This document shows, piece after piece, positions 8,527 to 16,273 of a stretch of 64,000 nucleotides of DNA; position 1 is the first letter of the stretch, and the number at the start of each line of letters is the position of its first letter. A program made the translations under genes and the position numbers. This DNA is from Tolypothrix bouteillei VB521301 (GTDB taxonomy: Bacteria > Cyanobacteriota > Cyanobacteriia > Cyanobacteriales > Nostocaceae), in assembly GCF_000760695.4 (NCBI RefSeq), contig NZ_JHEG04000001.1, positions 3,940,452 to 4,004,451 on the forward strand, given 5' to 3'. The notes under the pieces were generated by a model, which saw only the letters and a list, made by a program, of their open reading frames with translations, was not told the origin of the DNA and made no database searches.

Positions 8527-9459
8527 ATGACGATCGGTCTTAAGAACATCAAAGCGCAGCAACATACTGTTGTACAGAAAATTTTTGACCTAGCCTCAAG
8601 CCCAACGCCAAATGCTGCTCAGATGCAGGAACTGCTTCAAACTTTGATGAAAATCGTAACGACAATAGAAAAGATTTGCTCCGATCGACAAACAACCCCA
8701 GCAAACCTCACAAGTTCTTCCCGTCAAATCTACTCGTGGATGAAGTTTTTAACCGATGAACGAAACCTGCAACTCCACGTACAAGCAACCCATCGGTTGC
8801 AGCACATTGCTCAACAAACATATAGCGCACGCGGTCGGGATTCGATTAAAGTCATTGTTGAGATAACCAATTTGGCAGGGTTGTACAGAAGCAAAATAGG
8901 AGAATACTTTGCTACTCTGATTGTCAGTGAAGGATTTATCAATGCACCAGATGAGGTTTTACAAGTTTTGGTGCAAGCAGCTTTGTTTGGTAACAGTCGT
9001 AACACAACACGAGCGATGAAGGATTTTGCTAGTTCTGAAGAATACAGTGATATTCTGATGGAGCTAGATTTGATTGTGGAAGCGATCGCAGAAACTCCTA
9101 CGGGAACACACTACAATCTAGATAAATTATTTGACAAAATCAATGAGGAGTATTTTGCTGCCAAGCTTGTCAAACCACGTTTAACTTGGAGCAAAATTCA
9201 TACCTACAGGAAGTTTGCTCATTACGAACCCGCGAGAGATAGAGTAGTCATGAGTATAACCCTAGATGACGATCGCATTCCTGAATTTGTCGTCGAGTTT
9301 GTCTTGTATCACGAATTGCTGCACAAGTACCACGGGACAAAACTCGTTAACGGTAGGCGCATGGTTCACACATCAGAGTTTCGCACGAGCGAACGCAAGT
9401 TTAGATTGTACCAAGAAGCTGAGGAATGGCTGAAGAAGATTGCGTCAATTGCCACCTAA
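8527..9459 (+). CDS. SprT-like zinc metallopeptidase
   Basis: 310 residues. The C-terminal domain (about 200-300) contains the zinc motif HELLH at residues 262-266 in the context FVLYHELLHKYHG, preceded by LFDKINEEYFAAKLVKPRLT, which is the typical SprT start. In SprT and Spartan proteins this domain cleaves proteins; the third ligand is probably in the HTSEFR region about 20 residues later. The N-terminal 200 residues are mostly helical and not assigned. A DNA-protein-crosslink repair role, as for Spartan, is possible but not shown. Confidence 0.8.
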   Translation: MTIGLKNIKAQQHTVVQKIFDLASSPTPNAAQMQELLQTLMKIVTTIEKICSDRQTTPANLTSSSRQIYSWMKFLTDERNLQLHVQATHRLQHIAQQTYSARGRDSIKVIVEITNLAGLYRSKIGEYFATLIVSEGFINAPDEVLQVLVQAALFGNSRNTTRAMKDFASSEEYSDILMELDLIVEAIAETPTGTHYNLDKLFDKINEEYFAAKLVKPRLTWSKIHTYRKFAHYEPARDRVVMSITLDDDRIPEFVVEFVLYHELLHKYHGTKLVNGRRMVHTSEFRTSERKFRLYQEAEEWLKKIASIAT

Positions 9460-9460
9460 G

Positions 9461-9490
9461 ATACCCGACTTTTTCAAAACGGGTATTTAT
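9461..9490 (+). terminator. Hairpin after the metallopeptidase gene
   Basis: ATACCCG, 12-base loop, CGGGTAT, starting two bases after the stop codon and followed by a T/A-rich stretch. Probably a simple terminator. Confidence 0.55.
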
Positions 9491-9634
9491 AAATATTCAA
9501 GCGATCGTGCGATCGTCTCAATTCGCATTTGCTACCCTAGATATGGATAGTTTGGCACTGCTAGTAGCGAACGCAATAACGTAAAAATCTCTCTGGCAGA
9601 GCTTATGTATAAACAGTAACATAAAAATAGCGTT

Positions 9635-10138
9635 ATGACAAATTTTGATAGCAGGGCAAGACGTACTTACAGCCAGGAAGATGTTCAGAAAATACTCAAT
9701 TTAGCGATCGCTCGTCAAGCGGATGACAAAGAGAAAGAATTTTCCTACGAACAACTGCAAGAAATTGCGTCTGAGTTAGAAATTTCTCCTGATTCTTTGC
9801 AACAAGCTGAACGCGACTGGTTAGATGCACAAGGGGAAATGCAACAAAGACAAGCCTTTAACCTCCACCGTCAAGGAAAATTTAAAAAGCGTTTTGGCAA
9901 TTATGCAATTCTTAATATTTTTTTCATATCCTTGGATCTGATAAGTGTTCCAGGGCTTTCTTGGTCTTTGTATATTTTACTGGGCTGCGGGCTAGCTGTG
10001 GGACTGGACGCTTGGAATACCTTTCTAGCTCAAGGTGAAGAATACGAAAAAGCTTTCCAACGGTGGCGTCGCAACCACCAAGTGAAAAAATTCTTTAATT
10101 CAGTTGTTAATAGGTGGTTGAGGGCGGTTAGTAGCTGA
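9635..10138 (+). CDS. 2TM domain-containing protein
   Basis: 167 residues. The N-terminal part (to about 85) is charged and helical: YSQEDVQKILNLAIAR, then FSYEQLQEIASELEISPDSL. Two membrane segments follow (about 90-135, with FGNYAILNIFFISLDLISVP and WSLYILLGCGLAVGLDAW), then a basic tail EKAFQRWRRNHQVKKFF. This layout is that of PF13239 2TM proteins, small membrane proteins of unknown role that are common in cyanobacteria. Monocistronic. Confidence 0.8.
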   Translation: MTNFDSRARRTYSQEDVQKILNLAIARQADDKEKEFSYEQLQEIASELEISPDSLQQAERDWLDAQGEMQQRQAFNLHRQGKFKKRFGNYAILNIFFISLDLISVPGLSWSLYILLGCGLAVGLDAWNTFLAQGEEYEKAFQRWRRNHQVKKFFNSVVNRWLRAVSS

Positions 10139-10283
10139 TACACTGTTTTATAAAGCTGCTTTAACATACTCCGATTGAGATTTTGCTTCTACCTAGAGTA
10201 GAAAAAGCAGCATTGCATTTCATTATTGGATGGATTGGATTGCTAAAGTTCAAACAGTTCAAATCCCCAATCCCCAATCGATA

Positions 10284-10907
10284 TTACCAACTCGCTACAG
10301 CTTCCTTAACGGCGTCTTGTGCTTTTGCCAAAGAAGCTTGACGAGCATCTTCACCCGCCCCAAGGTTTTGCACGTTGATGAATGTAATGTCTGTAATTCC
10401 AAGAAATCCGAAAATTGCTCTTAAGAAAGGTTCTTGATAGTCGTATGGTGCAGCAGGGCTTCCAGGTGAAAAGTCGCCACCTCTGGCTGTTACAATCAGC
10501 ATCTTTTTGCCTTCAACTAACCCTTTAAAACCACCATTAGCATCAACAGCAAAGGTACGACCAGCACGCACGATCTGGTCAATATAGGCTTTGAAGATAG
10601 AGGGAATATTAAAGTTATACATTGGCACGCCAAACACATAACGGTCAGCAGCCAAAAACTCATCTACCAAGAGATCGGATACTTCAATGGCTTTCACAAG
10701 TTCGGGTGTGCGAGCATCTGGCGGAGTAAAAGCTGACGCAATCCATGCTTCGTCTACATGAGGTACGGGATTGTGACCTAAATCCCGGTAAGTTACTGTA
10801 TCCCCTGGATAGGTGTTTTTCCAAGCTGAGACAAACTCAGTCGCAAACTTGCGCGAAAAGGAACGTTCTCCACGAGGACTTGAGTCAATATGTAAGATAT
10901 GCGCCAT
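10284..10907 (-). CDS. azoR: FMN-dependent NADH-azoreductase
   Basis: 207 residues with a flavodoxin-like fold. The N-terminal AHILHIDSSPRGERSFSRKF is the FMN-phosphate loop; AADRYVFGVPMYNFNIPSIF and LVEGKKMLIVTARGGDFSPG are the other conserved AzoR blocks that hold the flavin. AzoR enzymes reduce quinones and azo compounds with NADH and protect against electrophile or thiol stress. The gene is divergent from an HxlR-type regulator, a standard arrangement in which the regulator represses the reductase until reactive quinones are sensed. Confidence 0.93.
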   Translation of the reverse strand: MAHILHIDSSPRGERSFSRKFATEFVSAWKNTYPGDTVTYRDLGHNPVPHVDEAWIASAFTPPDARTPELVKAIEVSDLLVDEFLAADRYVFGVPMYNFNIPSIFKAYIDQIVRAGRTFAVDANGGFKGLVEGKKMLIVTARGGDFSPGSPAAPYDYQEPFLRAIFGFLGITDITFINVQNLGAGEDARQASLAKAQDAVKEAVASW

Positions 10908-10977
10908 AGTGAAGTATAAAGTATGAAAGATAGGAGTTTTTCCGTATTAACTTTAAGCTATGTAAAGTTACTATGGA

Positions 10978-11004
10978 AAGTAGGCACTTAAAAGTAAGCT
11001 ACTT
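10978..11004. promoter_or_regulatory. Candidate HxlR operator between azoR and its regulator
   Basis: AAGTAGGC and GCTACTT form an imperfect dyad over 27 bases in the 122-base divergent spacer, 26 bases before the regulator start. Dyads of this size are usual for dimeric winged-helix HxlR proteins. Assigned by position and symmetry only. Confidence 0.5.
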
Positions 11005-11029
11005 ACCAAAAAGAAACTGCGAGGTATAG

Positions 11030-11380
11030 ATGGAAGCTAAAGCGGAAAACCACAGCAGGTTAACTTGTGAAGTGGAAACCACTCTTAGAGTCATTGGTGG
11101 ACGCTGGAAAGTTTTGATTATTCGAGAATTGATGCTAGGTGTCAAACGCTTTGGCGAATTACAACGGGCTTTAGATGGAATTACTCAAAAAATGCTAACT
11201 CAGCAACTTCGGGAGATGGAAGAGGATGGAATTATCTCTCGCAAAGTTTATCCGCAAATTCCTCCCAAAGTAGAATATTCTTTAACTCCTCTGGGTGAAA
11301 GTCTGCAACCAATTCTTTATGCGATGCATGAATGGGGTGTCAAACATCTTTCTCAAGTCAACTTGACTCGCGAAGCGTAA
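11030..11380 (+). CDS. HxlR-family winged-helix regulator
   Basis: 116 residues. The HxlR signature is clear: LRVIGGRWKVLIIRELMLGV, KRFGELQRALDGITQKMLTQ, LREMEEDGIISRKVY, PPKVEYSLTPLGESLQPIL. The single Cys at residue 13 (RLTCEVE) sits just before the first helix, the position used as redox sensor in YodB/HypR-type members. It probably controls the divergent azoreductase and itself in response to quinones or disulfide stress. The start has GAGGT eight bases upstream. Confidence 0.92.
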   Translation: MEAKAENHSRLTCEVETTLRVIGGRWKVLIIRELMLGVKRFGELQRALDGITQKMLTQQLREMEEDGIISRKVYPQIPPKVEYSLTPLGESLQPILYAMHEWGVKHLSQVNLTREA

Positions 11381-11424
11381 GCTGAAAGAGCGCTTATCGC
11401 CACTAGCTCCGCCCTAAAGATTCA

Positions 11425-11871
11425 TCAGCTATTGTTTTGCAAATACTCAATCGCCGCCTCTATTTTTGAAGGATAACCTTCAGAAAATCGTTCAAACCAA
11501 AGACCTTCAGGTGAATATGGATCTAGTTTATCCAGCCAATCCTGAGCTTGCTTTTTTAAAGTTTCTATCTTTTTAGCTTCGATTTCTAAAAGCTGAATTT
11601 GCTCTTGTTGTATCTGTTCCTGTCGTTCCCATTCCAAAGCTAAGTCTTTTTGCTCAAACTCAGCCTTAACTTGTTCTAGAAGATTATCAATAGGATTTGT
11701 CGCTTTTGATAGCGGTATAGCGATCGCGTTTGTAGGAACTTGCTGGCTTTGTTCTGGTTTGGGCTGTTCGTAATTCGCTATCGCGTTTGTAGGAACTTGC
11801 TGGCTTTGTTCTGGTTTGGGCTGTTCGTAATTCGCTTTTAGTTCAGCTAGTAATTTATCAATAGAATCCAT
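11425..11871 (-). CDS. Slr1339-family protein (salt-stress annotated)
   Basis: 148 residues. The start MDSIDKLLAELKANYEQ and the repeat of the same pattern at about 58 (NPIDNLLEQVKAEFEQ) are typical of the cyanobacterial Slr1339 group. A Glu/Gln-rich coiled coil spans about 70-115, and the C-terminus has WLDKLDPYSPEGLWFERFSE. Residues 13-50 are two exact copies of a 19-residue unit ending VPTNAI, so an in-frame 57-base duplication occurred recently. The family carries an automatic salt-stress label; no biochemical role is known. It is last in the minus-strand run that includes the VWA and cupin genes. Confidence 0.75.
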   Translation of the reverse strand: MDSIDKLLAELKANYEQPKPEQSQQVPTNAIANYEQPKPEQSQQVPTNAIAIPLSKATNPIDNLLEQVKAEFEQKDLALEWERQEQIQQEQIQLLEIEAKKIETLKKQAQDWLDKLDPYSPEGLWFERFSEGYPSKIEAAIEYLQNNS

Positions 11872-11950
11872 ATATTTAGCAACCAGTAATTGGCTATAAA
11901 TGCAGGTAAATCTCCCCGCTTTCTTTAAGAATTTGGGGAGCTAACCAAGC

Positions 11951-12571
11951 TTAATCATTTATAGCATTCAGCAGGACTTCAGATAGACTCATATCTTCCA
12001 TATCATCCATAGTAATGGTGTCGCAAATGTCAAACTTTGCACCCGCTCCTTGCAGTTCATCATCTAGAACTTTCAAAAACCGGGTTGCTTGAGCATCTTT
12101 ACCCACTTGAATAAAAGAAATGGCTAATTCTTCATCCCGATCCATACGGCGAGAAGCTTCAATAATGACCTTCATAACCGCTTTGCGATCGTCCGGTTCG
12201 CCATCTGTAACGACTAAAATTGTCTCTCCATTTTCCTTTGTTTGATTGGCGCTCTTGCGTTGGAAATAATTATCAAGAGCATGTTGCAGTACGCCTGCTA
12301 AGTCCGTACTTCCTGCGGGATCGTTCTCTTGAAAAATTTGTGTCACCTTACTAGCAGTGACATTTTCATAACGCTTGAACTTTCCAGAAAAGAGATAAAC
12401 AGTAATACCGTCAGGGTCAAACTGTTCGCATTTAGTTGCTAAAGCAAAGGTCGATTCTTCTGCTGTAGCCCATCGACTTTTTCCCCCTTTTTGGTCTGGG
12501 GTTGCCATACTGCCACTTTTATCGATTATCAAGGTATAATCTCGGTTTTGTAACATTTCGTAATTTGCCAT
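11951..12571 (-). CDS. VWA domain-containing protein (copy 1)
   Basis: 206 residues, essentially one von Willebrand factor A domain. The metal-ion-dependent adhesion site is complete: DKSGSM near residue 18, the Thr in AGSTDLAG near 90, and the Asp in TDGEPDD near 130. No signal peptide or membrane segment, so it is cytoplasmic. VWA domains bind Mg2+ and mediate protein-protein contacts, often with AAA+ or modifying enzymes. It is about 80% identical by eye to the next upstream gene, so a tandem duplication. It may work with the cupin/GMC genes upstream on the same strand, but a 494-base gap separates the two VWA genes. Confidence 0.9.
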   Translation of the reverse strand: MANYEMLQNRDYTLIIDKSGSMATPDQKGGKSRWATAEESTFALATKCEQFDPDGITVYLFSGKFKRYENVTASKVTQIFQENDPAGSTDLAGVLQHALDNYFQRKSANQTKENGETILVVTDGEPDDRKAVMKVIIEASRRMDRDEELAISFIQVGKDAQATRFLKVLDDELQGAGAKFDICDTITMDDMEDMSLSEVLLNAIND

Positions 12572-13065
12572 AAAATTTTCTATTTATCTATCTATTTTAG
12601 AGACAAGTCAGTGGGTGCAAATAATCGTGACTCCTTTTTCTAGAAGATGTATGCGCTAAAGTGGTACTACAAGCCAAATAAGAGAGATTTTACTTTTCGT
12701 TACATACTAGAAAATTTTTCCGCTAGCACGGTTCCCAGTATCAGACTCGTAGCAGTACCACTGAGAAGTCAAAGTGTTATTCCCATCATCATTGAATTCT
12801 CCTGCTTTCACGGGGGAGACTGTACAGCAGTTGAGATATTCCTAAAAAGACAGCGTATGCACAACCCTGCATCTCTCCTATTTGTTTTAATAATTATTAT
12901 CATTACATATGCTGCGCTCGGAGTGCTATGCTTTACGACCCTACGATTGCAATCTCATTAGCAACAATGCAGCCCATCGACCTGTTTAACAAGCAAAAAC
13001 AAAACATAGAGGTTATGGCATCAGAAAAGCATAAAATCTCTGAGATTCTTGCTAATAACCTCTTT
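12572..13065. other. Spacer between the two VWA genes
   Basis: 494 bases. A plus-strand open frame exists (12647-12961) but has no ribosome-binding site, odd composition and no recognisable features. I see no supported gene. The promoter of VWA copy 1 should lie near 12580-12640. Confidence 0.5.
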
Positions 13066-13695
13066 CTAATCAGTAATTGCATTCATTAAAACATCTGCAA
13101 GACTCATATCTTCTAAATCTTCTAGAGTCAAGGTATCGCAGATATCAAACTTCGCACCAACACTTTGCAACTGGTCATCCAAAGCTTTCAAAAACTTAGT
13201 TGCTTGGGGATCGGAACCTACTTGAATAATCGAAATTCCTAATTCTTCATCGCGATCCATCTTGCGAGTTGCATCGATGATAACTTCAAAGACTGCTTTG
13301 CGATCGTCTGGTTCGCCGTCGGTGACAATCAGAATCGTTTCTCCGTTTGGTTTTGTTTTACCCGCAGCTTTGCGTTGAAAGTAATTTTGAGTGGCATGCA
13401 GCAAAACACCCGCTAAATTGGTTGTACCTGCTGGGTCGTTTTCCATAAATATCTGAGCCACTTTAGCGGAAGTGACTTCTTCGTAACGTTTGAATTTTCC
13501 AGAAAATACGTAAACGGTAATGCCATCGGGGTCGAATTGCTCGCACTTTCTGGCTAATGCGAGTGTAGATTCTTGCGCTATATCCCATCTGCTTCTACCA
13601 CCCGCTTGGTCGGGTGTAGACATGCTGCCACTTTTATCTAAGATTAAGGTGTAATCGCGATCGCTCATCATATTTGCCTTTGATTGTTGATTCAT
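13066..13695 (-). CDS. VWA domain-containing protein (copy 2)
   Basis: 209 residues. It matches copy 1 throughout: DYTLILDKSGSMSTPDQAGG, FDPDGITVYVFSGKFKRYEE, NDPAGTTNLAG and TDGEPDDRKAVFEVI. All metal-site residues are kept. The short N-terminal extension MNQQSKANMMS differs. It starts 132 bases after the second cupin gene and could be read through from it. Possible role as an adaptor; unproven. Confidence 0.9.
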   Translation of the reverse strand: MNQQSKANMMSDRDYTLILDKSGSMSTPDQAGGRSRWDIAQESTLALARKCEQFDPDGITVYVFSGKFKRYEEVTSAKVAQIFMENDPAGTTNLAGVLLHATQNYFQRKAAGKTKPNGETILIVTDGEPDDRKAVFEVIIDATRKMDRDEELGISIIQVGSDPQATKFLKALDDQLQSVGAKFDICDTLTLEDLEDMSLADVLMNAITD

Positions 13696-13827
13696 GTCTC
13701 TAGTGTAGCTAGCGTGCTTTTCCGAACCTAAGTTTGTTGCAGAAATTTTTTATTTCACGCCAAGACGCAAAGCCGCTCGGAAACACTTTGCGACTTTGCG
13801 ACGAATGCGTGAGTTTTTCTTTGCTCC

Positions 13828-15114
13828 TTAATCGTATCCACCAAAAGAAAACAGAGTCATATCTCGATCTGTAGAATTCATCAATCCGTGAAGATTACCG
13901 GGTTTGAGCATTGTCAGGTATCCGGGACGAAACGTGCGAATTTCAAAACATCGCTCTCTTTGAGGCATTTTACACCAGTCTCCCATCACCATAAAACCTT
14001 GACCGCTGACTAAGAAAAAGATTTCTTGGTTATCTCTGTGGCGGTGTAAGCCGATACCGCATCCTGACTTCAGAATATTGAGGTCAACGTAATTGACTGC
14101 AAAGAATGGTTCGGAATCACTCCCATGATTTTTGGAATCGAAGGCGTTGAAACTCCACGGATTTAACAAGCGACCCAGTTCGTTAATTCTGTTACCATTG
14201 CGATCGATATCGCCCAATTTCTGGGATTTTCTGCCATAGTTAGACAAAAGGTTGCGGTACTCCAAAAAGCCGGGACCGCTGTGAGGGCTAGAACTGATAC
14301 CAGTTTCTAAGTAATTGTCCCAACCGCGCAGAATCATGTTGAATTCGTAATGGTAGTTAGCCCCGTTTTGAGCATCCCAAGCTCGTTCGTCAAAGTCTGT
14401 CCACGCAAGTTCTACATGCAACGGTAAGATGGGGTGCATGGTATTTTTGGGGTCAATGTCCTCAACGTGTCGCCCGTTGAGTTCGCTGCGACGCACGAAT
14501 GCTGACATATCGCCGTGTACTAAGTCGGTGCGAACTTGGAGTTCGAGACGCTCGATGGCTTTACGTCCTTTGGTATCTAACCGCTCGAACAAGTCACTAC
14601 CGGGATAACCCCACAATTCGACTTCATAGCGATCGCTGGCTGGGTTATAAGGTACGCCGATTAAGGAAGGGGTGATGACATCTCCGACCTTAATCCAAAG
14701 TTTAATCTTTTCACCCAGCTTGCGCTCGCTTGCAACGGAAAGTTTGGAGTCGGGACCACCGCGATAAGACACTCGCAGAAACGGTACGACCGAGTCTCCC
14801 ACTCTTACCAAACCGCGAACTAAGAAGGTGTCTGTACTGCGAAAATCTCTAATGTTCTGCTTTTGAAAATCTTCTTTGTTATCCTGTTGGGTAGGTTCAA
14901 CGATGTCGGCTTGATTCCCAGAAGGACCGTATATGCTCAGCCATTCAAAAGGAAATAGATATTGAGCGTGCTCCATTAGGTAGAATTCCCGCTCAACCGC
15001 AAGTTGCGCCTGTTCCATCAAGTTCAGCAACTTCTGAAGTGGATTACCCTGATGGTAGTTGGGTGGATTATTGGGGTCAACTTTGACAACAGTATCGGTA
15101 TTAACGATAAACAT
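13828..15114 (-). CDS. Cupin-domain protein with unassigned N-terminal half (paralogue 2)
   Basis: 428 residues. The C-terminal cupin (about 330-428) shows LHRHRDNQEIFFLVSGQGFM, in which the two His and the Glu are the expected metal ligands, and the later LKPGNLHGLMN supplies the last His. The N-terminal half has a beta-rich segment VRGLVRVGDSVVPFLRVSYR, then GEKIKLWIKVGDVITPSLIG and YEVELWGYPGSDLFERL. The same ordered elements occur in the neighbouring cupin protein, so the two are paralogues with a shared two-part plan. Residues 1-80 contain a helical NLMEQAQLAVEREFYLMEHA segment. It is the last of four closely spaced genes (18 bases after the previous). Substrate unknown. Confidence 0.85.
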   Translation of the reverse strand: MFIVNTDTVVKVDPNNPPNYHQGNPLQKLLNLMEQAQLAVEREFYLMEHAQYLFPFEWLSIYGPSGNQADIVEPTQQDNKEDFQKQNIRDFRSTDTFLVRGLVRVGDSVVPFLRVSYRGGPDSKLSVASERKLGEKIKLWIKVGDVITPSLIGVPYNPASDRYEVELWGYPGSDLFERLDTKGRKAIERLELQVRTDLVHGDMSAFVRRSELNGRHVEDIDPKNTMHPILPLHVELAWTDFDERAWDAQNGANYHYEFNMILRGWDNYLETGISSSPHSGPGFLEYRNLLSNYGRKSQKLGDIDRNGNRINELGRLLNPWSFNAFDSKNHGSDSEPFFAVNYVDLNILKSGCGIGLHRHRDNQEIFFLVSGQGFMVMGDWCKMPQRERCFEIRTFRPGYLTMLKPGNLHGLMNSTDRDMTLFSFGGYD

Positions 15115-15132
15115 AGGAATTAAAGGTAGATT

Positions 15133-16269
15133 TTATACAGTGTGGTAAAGGAAAGCGACAAACTTCAGTGGTTGAGTGCTGGCGTTGCGAATACCGTGCA
15201 TTCCACCACTCTTAGTGAAGACGACACTCCCGGATTTTACAGGAAGTTCTTTGAAATCTTTTTTACCCAAACCCATAACGTCACGTTCAACGGTTGGGTA
15301 TTTATCTGTTGCAGGATCGTCCCCTACACGAAGGTATGCAATTCCTTCACCTTCAGTAATGTAATAAACTTCTTCCGAACCGATGTGTTGGTGAGCACCA
15401 TGCTCTGCTCCAGGAGGAACGGTGACTTCATGGAAATATACCATGGAACCGCCAAGTTCTCGCTGCACGATCCAGCGCATTTCAATAATATTTTTACTTG
15501 CTGGGTCGTCACGATCCATCATAATATTGCGATATCGCACGGGTTCGATGTCTTGAGTTTGCAAGAACCAACCCCGTTGGAAATCAAGAAGATAATTTCG
15601 ATCGGAAACAGTGTTTTCTGGCGCACTGGGTTCCGGGCTGCGGGGTTCTTGATGCGTGCTCGTGTAGCCGTTGTCCCAAGCAGCATTATTATCGCTGATG
15701 GGATAACCCATGGGCAAGTGGCGATCGCTCTCCCGAAAAGCTAACTCGACTTGCTTGATAGCTTTGATATCTTGCAAAGCTCCACTAAACTCCCGGACTC
15801 GCGTAATTGGTCGGTTGTAACCCATTTGGTCGAGAACCCGGTAGTCGTGGTTCGTGTTACCGGGTGCTTCAAGAGTTTCCCAAATCTCCACTTGGTAAGC
15901 ATCAGTCCAATCGCAATAGTGCAGCTTGACTCTGGCTTCAGCAACGTTCTCCAAATTTTCAGGTATCACCTTAATCCAACCAATCAATTCATCTTCAACA
16001 AGCCGCTTTTTCTCCCGCGATTGTTCTATCAGGCGACTGCTCTTGTACTCTACTCGCAAGAAGTTGCACAAAAACTGACCATCTAAGTAAACTTCGCCCT
16101 TCAAAACAATGATATCTAAATAAGAGCGAACTTCTTGTACGTTATAGCGGTATCGCGAGCACCGAGTCGCATTTAGATATTGGGCGTGGTAAATGCGATC
16201 TGGGAAAGAGACAACCTTAAAAACTTCGTTCCAAGGGCTAGTGAAAATCTCGTTAAATTTTGGGTCCAT
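15133..16269 (-). CDS. Cupin-domain protein with unassigned N-terminal half (paralogue 1)
   Basis: 378 residues. The C-terminal cupin (about 275-378) has VPPGAEHGAHQHIGSEEVYY and SGGMHGIRN, giving the HxH...E...H metal site of a mononuclear cupin. The N-terminal region (about 40-150) has YLDGQFLCNFLRVEYKSSRL and DELIGWIKVIPENLENVAE, then YQVEIWETLEAPG, matching the pattern of the next gene. Starts four bases after the GMC gene, hence translational coupling is likely. It may modify, isomerise or sense the product of the oxidoreductase; this is inference from context. Confidence 0.85.
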   Translation of the reverse strand: MDPKFNEIFTSPWNEVFKVVSFPDRIYHAQYLNATRCSRYRYNVQEVRSYLDIIVLKGEVYLDGQFLCNFLRVEYKSSRLIEQSREKKRLVEDELIGWIKVIPENLENVAEARVKLHYCDWTDAYQVEIWETLEAPGNTNHDYRVLDQMGYNRPITRVREFSGALQDIKAIKQVELAFRESDRHLPMGYPISDNNAAWDNGYTSTHQEPRSPEPSAPENTVSDRNYLLDFQRGWFLQTQDIEPVRYRNIMMDRDDPASKNIIEMRWIVQRELGGSMVYFHEVTVPPGAEHGAHQHIGSEEVYYITEGEGIAYLRVGDDPATDKYPTVERDVMGLGKKDFKELPVKSGSVVFTKSGGMHGIRNASTQPLKFVAFLYHTV

Positions 16270-16273
16270 TAGA

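Noticed and set aside
12647..12961. Plus-strand frame of 104 codons between the VWA genes
   Set aside because: No ribosome-binding site, no domain, composition like the AT-rich spacer.
15142..15744. Plus-strand open frame of 200 codons
   Set aside because: Lies opposite the first cupin gene and has no recognisable motif.
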